Source: Linyphia triangularis (lineage: Eukaryota > Arthropoda > Arachnida > Araneae > Linyphiidae). Taken from it: a DNA stretch of 64,000 bases. The stretch covers positions 112,873,280-112,937,279 of the forward strand of contig OZ021721.1 in assembly GCA_963978545.1 (NCBI GenBank), written 5' to 3'. This document shows positions 25,401-37,400 of this stretch, in pieces. Each line of letters begins with the position of its first letter. Positions within the stretch are counted from its first letter, which is position 1. The position numbers were made by a program, and so were the translations under genes. Below the pieces are notes generated by a model, which saw nothing but the letters and a program-made list of their open reading frames with translations, was not told the origin of the DNA and searched no databases.

Positions 25401-28400
25401 TGCACTAGTAAAAAACTATATAATTTGTAAAATTAATAATAATTTTTAAATCACAATCAATTTATCATATCCCTGCTCACCATTAGTGATATTTTTTAGA
25501 ATTTCAACACAACATTATGGATTAGATACAATTCTTTTAAATGCGCCTTTTCAATAATAAAAAAAAAAGTTTATTGTAACTAGGATTGTTAAAAATGTAC
25601 CCATTGGTTGGAAATTTTCAGACATTAAATTTCTTATGTGTACAAATATTTTACGACACATCACTAATTATGAAGTGATCTTTTGAATTTATAGGGACTT
25701 TCACAATTTCAATTGTTCAATTCACAAGCAATTATTGAGTACAAAATTATTAAAAATAATCAACTTTTATGATTAATAGTATTTCTAGATAAAAGGATTT
25801 AACGTTTACTACTGAGCATCGGTCACCCAAATACCGATCAACCAAAACTGTTCCTGTTGGCGAATTCAAAATTTGACATTTCCCAAAACTTTAGGCCACT
25901 TAATATAGTATTAGTACTTTATGTAAGGTCCTATACGAGACATGTGAAGCTGAAATGTTTACACAAAAATAATATTTTAAACTTGTGGACTTTTATTTTT
26001 ATTCTTTAGTTCGGAGGGTTGCTATAGAAACTTTGTCCTGAATTGGAAGGTTATAAGTTTGAATGTGTTACAGTTATCGCTGCAATTTGGCAATTTTCAT
26101 CCAATACCCATCTAATGAAAGAATACCTCAGTTCATTTCATATTGTTTTTATGACACAGGTAGAAAAATTTTTCATAATTGATTGGTCACCTAAAAACCC
26201 CAATCCCCATCCCCAATTGTTTCGGATAATCAATGCTTTACTGTATTTTACTTTACGTACTAACAATGATTTCTATATTAATTCGAATCACTAAACTTTT
26301 TCATGTTTTTAAATGTTTAAACAATATTTAAAGCACTGAGATTTTGGTCAAAAAAGTTGAAATCAGCGTTTCAACTGGACTGTACCAAATTTGTAAACAT
26401 TGCAAATTATATAGAAACTTATTAACAGTCAAATGCTTTTTTAAGAAAGCATAAGTTAGAGAAAATCTTAACACAACACAATATGATCTTATGAAGTACC
26501 TAGTTAATCACAAGAAAAATTACAATAACAAAATGTCTTTCCTACTATAACGTTTTTCAGAAAAACTAGGCAAATTCAGATCTTACAGTTTTAAATTGCA
26601 ACCTAATGGCTGCTACACATACATCTCTAAAAATAAGATAACTTTAATGACATTTAACTTATCTGCTATTAGTTCTTAATTCAACTATCAACATGCACAA
26701 TCAAACCTAACATAAATTTAAATTTTTTACATTCAATTAGAATAGTAGATGGTCAAAAAAAATTGTATTAGCCAACCAACAATTGTTTCAATAAAATTAT
26801 ATAAATTACACTAGGCAACAAAATTTTCTTCTACCGAGATGAAACTATTCATATTCTGATTAATTCAATGTGCTGAATAGGAATAGGACAAAAAAAAAAG
26901 CTGAATTAGCTGCAGTTTCTTTTTTACCAGTATGTAGATAATTGAGAAATAATGTACTATATATGTAAATATTATAATGTATTTTAAGATTTACCTTAAT
27001 GTTCTTCAGAGTTTTGCTTTCTTTTGGTTTGTTGTTTTTGTAATGGATGAACAGAGTATCTCTGATGAGCTTCCAACGATATATCCAGCCAATGCTAACG
27101 TGGTCCACTTGCCCTGGAATCATTGCTCCATCTTGGCAATGTCCAGATAAAAATGAATATGATGAAATAAATTCAATATGTAGAAAACCACCTCTAGAAA
27201 TCTTTACACAGTAGCCATTTGCGGAACTAAATCCAATGCTAAAGAGGGTCATCTATATCACAGTACAATATTTAAAGTTTTCTTCATCTTTAAAGATTTA
27301 AAGTTATTTTGACATTAGATCTCTAACTGATAGAAAGTTTACATTAAGTACTGTGAGACAAGATGAAGAGCAGACAGAATCTTGAATTCAAAAAGTCGTT
27401 TTCTTTTTTTTTGGTGATGCCTCGAAGAACTGGTGCAATGCAGAAATGCAGTTGTCAATGTGATTTGTCCACTACTTCTGACCATGGGCACAGAAATGAG
27501 TACTTGAGCAGATAGTCTTCATACTCAAGCCTATATTAACAAAAGAATTATGATTCTAACAATATCTACATAAAAATAAAGTCATTTTGCACTTGTGTAG
27601 TAACACAACTGCCTTGGTGCAGATTTTGCATATTAATGCCAACAAATTTAGTAGCAGTAGCATGTGAAAAGCCTAACTAGGTGCTGGTTTTATCTAAACA
27701 ATGACATCTGAATCTTTCCAAATTGGAGTTAATTCCTAGACTGCAGCATAATCAGGTTGGGTAACATTTGGCAAATAAAAAAGCTCATAAATTTTTGCCA
27801 ACTCTAATTGTTGAATTGTGACAAACAAATTTCATTTTGACCTTAGCACTAATTTTCAGAAATCTCTCTAAATCACACCTAATTAATTACTGTGTTGCTA
27901 CTCAAAATGCAGAACAAAATTCCCTGACTTTTCCAGGTTTTCCAGACATTTTTTTTTACATTTCCACGTTTCATTTCAAGCCGAAGTAAACAAAACTTTT
28001 TGCATACAATCCAGTTAAAATAGTAATTTTAAGCAAGGATTATACAGAATTTTTTTAAAGATACTTTAATGTGCATTTGTATCAATTAACAGTAAATGTT
28101 AATGTATCAATGCAATGTATCAATTAACAGTAAAATGTTAGCGATTTGTGTCACCAAACACTGATGTACTTGCACACGAAGATTAATTGATTAGATGATA
28201 TAAGTAGCAATCTGTGCATGCATCTCCCTTTATATTTCCCTGGGGTGAAAATAGTCAAAATATAAAAAAAGAAAAATATATATATGCAGTGTTATTTTGA
28301 ACTACAAAATACCCGAATAAGAATATATTTGTGCGTACGGAACAGTGGCGCAGCTAGAAATTTTTTCTGAGGGGTGTTTTAGGCAAGTTTAGTCTGATAA

Positions 28401-31400
28401 AGCCCTACAAAGTCCATTAAAAATAATAAAATGTAGAAAAGGTGAAAAATCTCAGAAAAAAGTGGAAATCTGCGTAAAAGCAAAAGATTTTCACCTGTTT
28501 TTCAAATAAATTGCTTACAGCGGGTGCTTTTTACACATTGTTACAAGAAAATGTCAAATGAAATATCAAATTTTCAGAACATAGATGTGCATTCTGAAAA
28601 AAATTACTGAACTTCTTGGAAGAAAACTTGAATCTGAAAGAAATTCCTTGACTTTTCCAGAAAATATCACATTTTTTAGTTTTCCCTGACCTTTTTTAGG
28701 CATTTTTATTTTCCCTGACAATTCCAGGTTTTTCAGGTGCATGGCAACCCTGTAATTAAGCTTGCCTTCGATTAGCGAATAAAACAAATTATCATCGGCT
28801 TAAAAGTGAAACACACTCAGTCAATCAACTTTACTTTTCAAAAACAATTTTTTTTTCTGTTTTGCAAACATTTTTCTTTAATACCTTAAGTTCTTTTCAG
28901 ATCAAATTTTTATTTTCAGTGAACATGCAACTTTTGTAGGCAGATGATTTAACAATCTAGTCTGGATAAGCAAATAACTCTTAAACCAAAAATACTGACT
29001 TACTGTGTTTCAATTGTAAGCAGATGATATGATGGCGGTACAAATGTAGAAAAAGGTACCATTTGGATTGGCTTTTGCGCTAAATAGTAGGTGATGTAGT
29101 AATACTTTCTGAGAAAATATTGTTACATTATAAACTACAACCACAAACGTACACTTATTTTTTATAATTCATTGTTTATTGTTATGGCATATTTTATTGA
29201 TATTTTCAGTAGTTGTTTACTTTTAACGACCATTTGAATCAGCCGCCATTTTGACTTGGCGACGACCGGAAACCATTTCTCATGTAATTTTAAAATTGTG
29301 CCAATAAACCAAATAAATCAGGAATTTATTCAGAAGTTATTCTACTTAACTAGGATATCTACTTAACTAACCTCCAAGAAAAGTAAGGGTCTTCAGATGA
29401 CCGCTGGCGAATCTGGACAAAGCTGTCTGGTCCCCACGATCACAGATGAGGCCTCTTTCTCCTGTACCAATTACTTGCTGGGAGGGTTAGCCATTTCAAT
29501 TTTACCCTGTTTTTCCTGATCGTGTGGATCTCCGGGAAAGTCCAGACCGGGAGGGGTGCTGGGGCCTCGGAGCCTTCCTTTGCTAGGCCATTGGCCACCT
29601 CATTGCCGTATACACCGACATGTGAGGGGATCCATTGCAGGTGGATTGTTCTGGATTTGGTAATCTGCTTCAGAATGTTTAGAACAGAGATACTAGTCCT
29701 GTCTCCCACAGTACTCCAGTTACTTAGATGTTGGATTGAGGTATTATTTTATGAAATTCCCAATTAAAACTAATATCTACATTTTGAGTAATTTTTTTTC
29801 TCTTTTCAAACTAAATCGACAGCAAATGAAACTTCTTGGAATTTTTAAACTAAGATTTTTCATATAATGGATTGGAAGTGGTTAGCCCAATTGAATCCAC
29901 ATGGATTGCCCATATAGATCCATGTTGTACTGTATAAATTTCCCTTTCAATAAAGAAAACATATAAATTACTTATATTCAACCCTTTCTTAGCTTATATC
30001 ATTCGTAAACCAACGAATATACAACCATTAATAGAAAAAACTAGTATTACATTTAAACCAAGCATGCTAATGTATAAATTTGAACAAATAGTTTTCATAT
30101 GGGTTGGAGATGGGCAGTTGGGCCCACCAGCGCCCATCTATCCCACATGGGTCCCATGTAAGCCTATGTGAATCTGATTCTGTGTGCTACCTGGGATGTT
30201 TCTCAGTGAAAATTTGTATTTTGTTTTTTTTACAAGTGTGCTGACTCTGGGCATTTGGCATCTAGTAGGAGGAAAATAAACTATTTTGGTCCTGTCAAAA
30301 ATTTAAATATTATAAGATCTTCCCCTTAATAATTATCTTGTGTTTTGATAGCTGCAAAATGTTTATGACCAGTTGAATGGTTGGCTTATACAAAACAATC
30401 AGTCCTCCAAAGATGCCAAAAAGCTAGAGACTCGATTGCATTTGCTGTCTTTGACTAGAAGTTAATTATCAGTAAATATAGTATGCATGATTTGTAATTA
30501 AGCTGATGTAAATGTTCCTACTTTAAGTATGTTTTTAATGAGTTGTATAATATAACTGTATTATGAAACATCAGCAACCCATGTCAGTACAGTCAGTTCT
30601 GGGAAACAATCCAGTGGAAAATGTAAGCACCATTTTCATCAAGCTAAATAATGTATAATGTTCTACCATGTACATAACTTATTTGAACATGTTTCGTACG
30701 TTTTTAAAAAACCTTGAAAAGTGCTTAAAAAAAATCTGTCATTTTCAAGTGCTTGAAAACCTTGAATTCTGTAAAAATACGTTTAAAGTGCTTGAATTTC
30801 ATTTTATTTTCTAAAAATATAGCATCTTAAAAATTTTGTTTTGCAATATGAGCAAAATCCTTAGAATTAAGTTAAGCCAATCAGCAACTAGGAAAACATT
30901 GCTCTTGAATATATAAAAATTTCGTCAATCCCTCCTTTGATTAGTACAGCTCTGGGCATGCGCAACATATCTGGAATATCCGATCAAGTCTCATGATCTC
31001 TTGTTTCATTTTTGTATCTTGTGTGTTAATTTTTTGCGCTCTGTTCAAAAATGGCAGGAAAATGCATTTTCAATCGAAGCTGATTAGAAAAGTCAGAATA
31101 TAATATTGAAGCTTATGTGTAAGATTTGCACTATGTACTTTGTGTGACAAACATTTCATGATAGGAGACAGTGCTTTATCAAATTATGAAAAGAGTAAAA
31201 AATGGATTTAGTTTTTAAAGAAGTTTGATGAGGTTTGTTCGAATTATTTCTAATGATAAAAAATTCCCCAAAAGCTGATATATTTCACAACAATCAACGT
31301 AGTCAGCGCTATGGAGGCGCATGCAATTGAAAACAAAGATTTAGTTACTGAAATTCTATGGACATTGAAAATCATAAAAAATCATGGCTCTTATGAATTA

Positions 31401-34400
31401 AATGAAAACATTGATAACTTATATAATTGCATGACACTTAATAACATATTAGCCGATAGCGTGATTGCATCTAAATTCTCATGTGGAGAAAAAAACTGCA
31501 TATTATATAGAATTTGTAATCAAGCCTACAGAGTAGATTGGAAGACAGTTTAATCAATAAGACTTTTGTATTATTATTTGGCGAAAATCTCAATATGATG
31601 AAACAAGACAATTAAATGGATGTTCAGATACTATATAGGCGTAATTACCAATTGAGTACTAACTACTTTACTTCGGTTTTTATGGGACATAGTACTGCTT
31701 CTGATATATTGGAAGGTTATTTTTCTATTGTAACCTTAAAATTTTCTTTCATTGAAACCTAAAAAACATTTTTTTTGGTATTTACTCGATTTGAATTTAC
31801 ACCGTTTGCCAATAAAAAAAATTTGGATTTTTTTAATGTATTTGTGTTAATAACACATCCTTGAAAAGTGCTTAAAAAGTCCTTGAATTTTTTCTCCTTC
31901 AAGTGTACAAACCATGTTGAATTTTTATAGCATTGTTTGTTTTTGTTTTAAGATTGTTCTAAGGACAAAAAAAAAAAAAAAAAATCTGAATAACTATAAT
32001 TTTATTTTTAGAAGTTTTTTAATCTATTAATCTGTATAAAAGAGTATTTATTAAGGGGTTATTATACTGAATTTTTTTTCCAAAACTCTGAGAACTTTAA
32101 TACAAAATCCTTCTTTTAAGCACTTCAATCTAGAATACTTAATAAACCCGAATTTTAAAATTTCACTCCTCTTAATGTTCTAGGACTCCTTAGGTATGCA
32201 TGAAAATGTGTTTGTAGATTGTCAAAATATTATGAAAGTAGTTGGAAAATCTATTAACGTAAAGGAATGATAGACTTATGTGTTTGGTATTCAAATGTAC
32301 AAAAATAGTTTTTGCACATTTGTTGTTATTGTGGCAAGTAAATGTCAAAATTGAACTGGGGTTTTGAACAATGCTGAATTTAGTGAATGCAAAATATGTC
32401 TCTCTTTCCTTATATATAAGGTTATCATTCATATTTTTTTTTATCTTTGTGTATACTATATAATGGATGTAATGTTTTTATTGATGTCACAATTTGAAAT
32501 AAAAGTTTAATCAAAATTTGTTTTTGTTTCAAAGACAATGTTAATAAAATTGTGTCAGAATAATAAAGTGCATTGAAAATCTAACTCTAGGTTGAGCTCA
32601 GATTTAAATCTGAGCTTGGCTTTGGGTCAGATTTTCAATCAAAAAGCATAAATTGAGATGCATTGAAGGTCAACATTTCAATCTTCACAGTTATTACTAT
32701 CAATTATGTTTACTATTTTTAGAAAAATATGTAGTTCTTGCTGTAATACATACCAAATTTCATATAAGAATTTTACAACAGAAAGTTTTTATCCTACTTT
32801 GTAAAGATATGTTTTGAAATTTGTTCTTATAAAATTTGAATACATATATTTTTAGTTGTAAGGTTATTTCCAGATGTTAATGTACAATGTGGGTAAGTTT
32901 TGTTCAAGACTTATAATAACTTTGTTTGGAGAATATGCTTTTTCAGAACTTGAATAATAGCTTTTAAAAAGTATAACACAGTGAGGTTATGAGTTTATGT
33001 TCATGAAAACTACTCATCTAAGTATGCTCCAAAATAAAAAAATTCTTTTTATTTGTGAAGGATCTATTTTCCTCATTCTGATTAATTTTCTCTGAAATGA
33101 AAATATACTGCATATTTTATACCAATCTTTTTATCGCATGTCACTCAAGTCATACGAGAATTTTGCATAACTAAGCTTGCAATTCACATTTGCATATATA
33201 TTTACAGGTTTCTAATTCATTGGGGCCAGTGAGTATATTATAAAATTTGCTCACCATTTTTGCCTCAATAAATGTATTTATTTTTGTGAAATTTGTCTGT
33301 TTGCATATGATTAATTTCATTATTAGGTATTTGCATCGTAAAAAAGATTTATTTTAAGTTTTTTTTTTTTTTATAATGAAAATAAATTATCTATTCCATT
33401 AGGCTTTGATTTTTCCTATGTCAAAGTTATTAACAATTATTGCATCTATACATGACACATATTACATATTGAAATCTGGTGCATTCATATGTGGGTGTAT
33501 AATGATATTAAAGAAAAAATAAAAATTATTTTAGGAACTGAATTACTGGTTTCATATTTTCTTAAAATAAAAATGACATGCATTTTAAATCATTTTGGAA
33601 GTATTTATTTTTAAGAGATATTTTTTTCATGAAACAAGTTTAAGTTATATTAAGATTTACTAGAAGTCCATATTAACAAGTTACTAATTGACAATATAAT
33701 CTATGATTAGAAAATACCCTAGACTTACACAGTAACATTCCAAGTTACAAAATTTTTCATAAAATTTGTATTTTTACAGAAATTTCATGAATAAAATTTC
33801 TAAAGCATATAATTACACTATTCAAAATACACTATGTAGCCAAAAAATAGTCGGTGTGTAAAATAGATATGTAAATGCATAAGAGCCTCTGATTGCCTTG
33901 GTAGTACAGCGATTTACATGTTTCCGCTGCTAGTGTAACCTTTAAATAGTGCTGCAAAACACTGTAATTGATCATATCTGTAACAAGTAGTATAGTATGT
34001 GTGAATTTGTTTTACATTGTTGCAGAAAAGATGTTTCCTCGTTCAAACAGGGAAAAATTAAAAGGTATCAATCAAAGGCGCCAATCAAAGAACACTACTA
34101 AAAAGATGGCTGAAATTACTGGAATTGTGTTAAGAAGTGCCTAGCACATTATTAAAAATCGGGAAGAATAGTTTTGAATTGTCAACATTTGAGAATAAAT
34201 GTGGTAAAAAACGACTCTTCAATTATTGAGACTGAAGATCTTTCAAGTGACTATTAAAGAAGAATTGCCAAAAATTAACTGATGAAGTCATGGCTAAGGT
34301 TAGCAATAAACATAAGGTCTTTCAACACCACAATGCGATGAAAAGTTAAAGGAATGGAATTTAACAATTGTAGAGATGCAAGAAAACCACTTGTTTGTAT

Positions 34401-37400
34401 GATTAATTGAAAAAATAGCTCCAATTTGACAAAGAGCATAAAGATTGGACTGTTAAGAAGTGGAGAAACGGCATCTGATTTGATGATTCCAGATTCAGCC
34501 TGTTCCAGAATGATGGGCACATCAAGGTTAAAAGAGAATCTTTCAAAGTGAAAATCTTTCAAAGTGACCCTTAATGCATAGCACCCACAATCCTACTACA
34601 AAAATCTTGATCTGATGATACTTTAGTAAGTTTAACACTCATGTTGCTTTTACCCTTGAAATTCTCCAGTACATGGTATGAAAATAATTTCAAATTTGAA
34701 TTGTATGAAACAATATTTCAGAGTTGCTTGAATTAGGACACATTTTTATTGATTAGTTCTAATTTACTTCCATTTTTTGCTGGACATACTGTACATCTTT
34801 TTGGAATGAGAAGAAATATTAAGAAAGAAAAAAATCCATTAACATTCAAATTTTGGACCAAAGCACAAATATATTCATATATACCTATGATTTAGAAATT
34901 ACTGTGGTATATTAAATATAAATTAATAGAGTGAGATGAATGGAACCTTGAAAAGGATTGTATGTATTTCACTATAAAAATTGTTACAAATTCAGATATT
35001 ACCTAAATAAATATTTTCAAGACTTTTCTTTGTGTTTGAGGTGAAAAGAAGTGTTCAAGTTATGGTCTAATCAGTTCCATGGTTCATATAATTAAAAAAA
35101 TTATATTAGTTTACAGTTTAATATCTTTAGATATTAGGGTTAATATGTATAGATCATGTTAGTCTTATTTGTCAAAAAAGTGATTTCATTCTAGTATCTG
35201 GATAAAACATCAGCTATATGATCGTACTTTTCAGATAGAAGATATTTTTTATGAATATATGTTTTTAGTTTCATCTTAAATTTATAAGTTAACATATCTT
35301 GGTTTTCAAGATGAATTTATAGAGTATTGAAATACACTGGTCATCAAAAGTAAAGGATAACCAGTTTTTCCCTTTATAACTTCTCAGTGGAGCAGCATAA
35401 ATACATGAAGTTCACATCAAAGAGACATCTTTACGCAGAGTGGCCACAGAACCTGAAAAACCTGAAAATCGGGGAAATGTCAGGGAGTTTTTTAAAATTT
35501 CACAAAAATCATTGAAATTTTTTTTGTTATGAAGGCATGTTTCCTCGTTCATCCATATTTTTGAGTCATTTTCCCGGAACATTTTGGTGGCAATCGTTAG
35601 AAGTGTAATGTTACGGAATAATTTAAACTTTTCATTATTGCCAAAACTATTAAAAAAAATCTGTCATATTATCCTTTTATCATACATGTTCTATTTGATT
35701 ATCGTGTCTACACATCTGGAAAAGTTGGGGAAATTTGAAAAAAAGAAAAGAAAAGAAGTTTGCCGGTAAAATGAGGGAATATATTTGAAATCTATCGGGG
35801 AATTATCATGGAACTTTTTTCTTGAATTTTGTGGCCACCCTGTTATAAAACATAACAATAAGTAAAATAACTCAGTTTCAAATTAAAATGCAAAGTGTGC
35901 AGTGGGGGCATATGCCAAAGAATGGAGTATCGTTAGTGTGCAGTTGTGTACAGATGCATCCACATTAAAATTCATGGGACTCAAGGATTTGACCATTAGT
36001 GTGAGATGATTTCCCCTGTCATCAGTGTTTACTAGGCACTGTATTCTCATACTTATCATGATTTTCTTCATGAATTCTAGAGGCTAAATTGCTCGTCCCA
36101 CCTTTTGAACTGTTTGCGTGATGGAAAGTTCCCAATACATTAAACCTTTCCAAATGGATATTGTAGAAACGTCCCTCACATGCTTAATAAAATTTGAAGT
36201 AGAGTGATCTGGCTTATGTATAGGGGCAATATTCATATATTTTAATAGTTTATCCAAAGCAAAAGTGGGATAAAATATGCCATAAGTATCAATAAACAGC
36301 TTTAGGAACCGATACATTACCATTAAAGACTTGTCTAGATCAAGTTTACGTAATTACAGTAAAAAAGTCAAATTTAATTTTCTTTTGTTCTCCTGGGATG
36401 CTTAATAAAGCATTCCAACATTTTGCATCCGAAACCAAAGTCATCCAAGACTAAAACATTTTAACATCGGATACTTTTTACTGAATATAATTTTTCCCGT
36501 CTCATGATTAATATTGGACATCAGAGGATCTGTAGAAAGGTGGGAATATTATATTACGTGGTAAATACCAATTTAAGATAATTTGGTAGCAAAAGAGTTT
36601 TGGTCTTTTGATGCAGTGTGTCGAATTGCTTTATTAGGCTCCCCAGGAGCGCAAAAGCTCATAAAAATTGACTTTTTTACTGTAATTACGTTAATGTGAT
36701 CTAGACTAATCTTTAATGGTGAAATATTGGTTTATAAATTGTGTTTATTGATATTTGTGGCATATTTTATGAATATTGCCCCTATACATAAGCCAGATCA
36801 CTCGTCTAATCCAAATTTCATCAAGCATGTGTGGGACGCTTCTACAATATCCATTGTGGAAAGATTTAAAGTATTGGGAACTTTCCATCACTTACAAATA
36901 GTTCAAAAAGTGTTAAGAGTAATTCAGCTCTAGAATTCATTAAGAAACTCATGTTATGTACGAGAATACAGTGCCCAGTAAACAGATGATGAGAGATCAT
37001 ATGTCACACTATAGGTCAACTCCTTGAGTTTTGTGATTTTTAATGCGGATGCATCTAATGTACACTAATGGTACTCCATTCTTTTGTATATGTCCCCACT
37101 ATACACTTAGCATTTCAATTTGTGACTGAGTTGCTTTACTTATCGTTATGTTACATAAAGATGTTTCTATGATGTGAATTTCATGTGTTTATGCTGCTCT
37201 ACTGAGAAGTTATTAGGGAAAAACTGGTTATCCTTTAATTTTAATGACCAGTGTAACATGTAATTTTCTTAAAGTATTAAAACACAATTTTTTTTAGATA
37301 TTAAAGACATCTTAAGAAATTCTCAAATGCTCAATTGTTGTTGTTTCTAATCTCCCTTTTGTCTGACGAAGTCAGACAATATCAGTGAAGCCATTGACAT

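Larger units (their letters stand above)
24006..30196 (-). mobile_element. 6.2 kb element with TCCCAGGTAGCAC terminal inverted repeats
   Basis: Perfect 13-bp inverted ends TCCCAGGTAGCAC (24006-24018) and GTGCTACCTGGGA (30184-30196). Each end is followed inward by ~300 bp crowded with CCCACATGGG, CCCATATGG and CCATGTGG words in both orientations, as expected of subterminal binding sites. The interior holds exon-like blocks on the minus strand, a LINE RNase H fragment and two pieces of the CAGRGTGGCCAC family. No transposase family recognised. Confidence 0.6.

Noticed and set aside
26043..26294. 83-codon plus-strand frame
   Set aside because: No splice context, motif or coding-like composition; lies in the 6.2 kb transposon.
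30352..30465. OS-9 exon 7
   Set aside because: Phase 0 is needed but exon 6 ends in phase 1; the exon at 40504 fits by phase and leads into the conserved C-terminal part.
36084..36933. Two open frames of ~70-80 codons as host genes
   Set aside because: They are mirror copies of the same decayed Tc1-type peptide in the two arms of the palindromic element.
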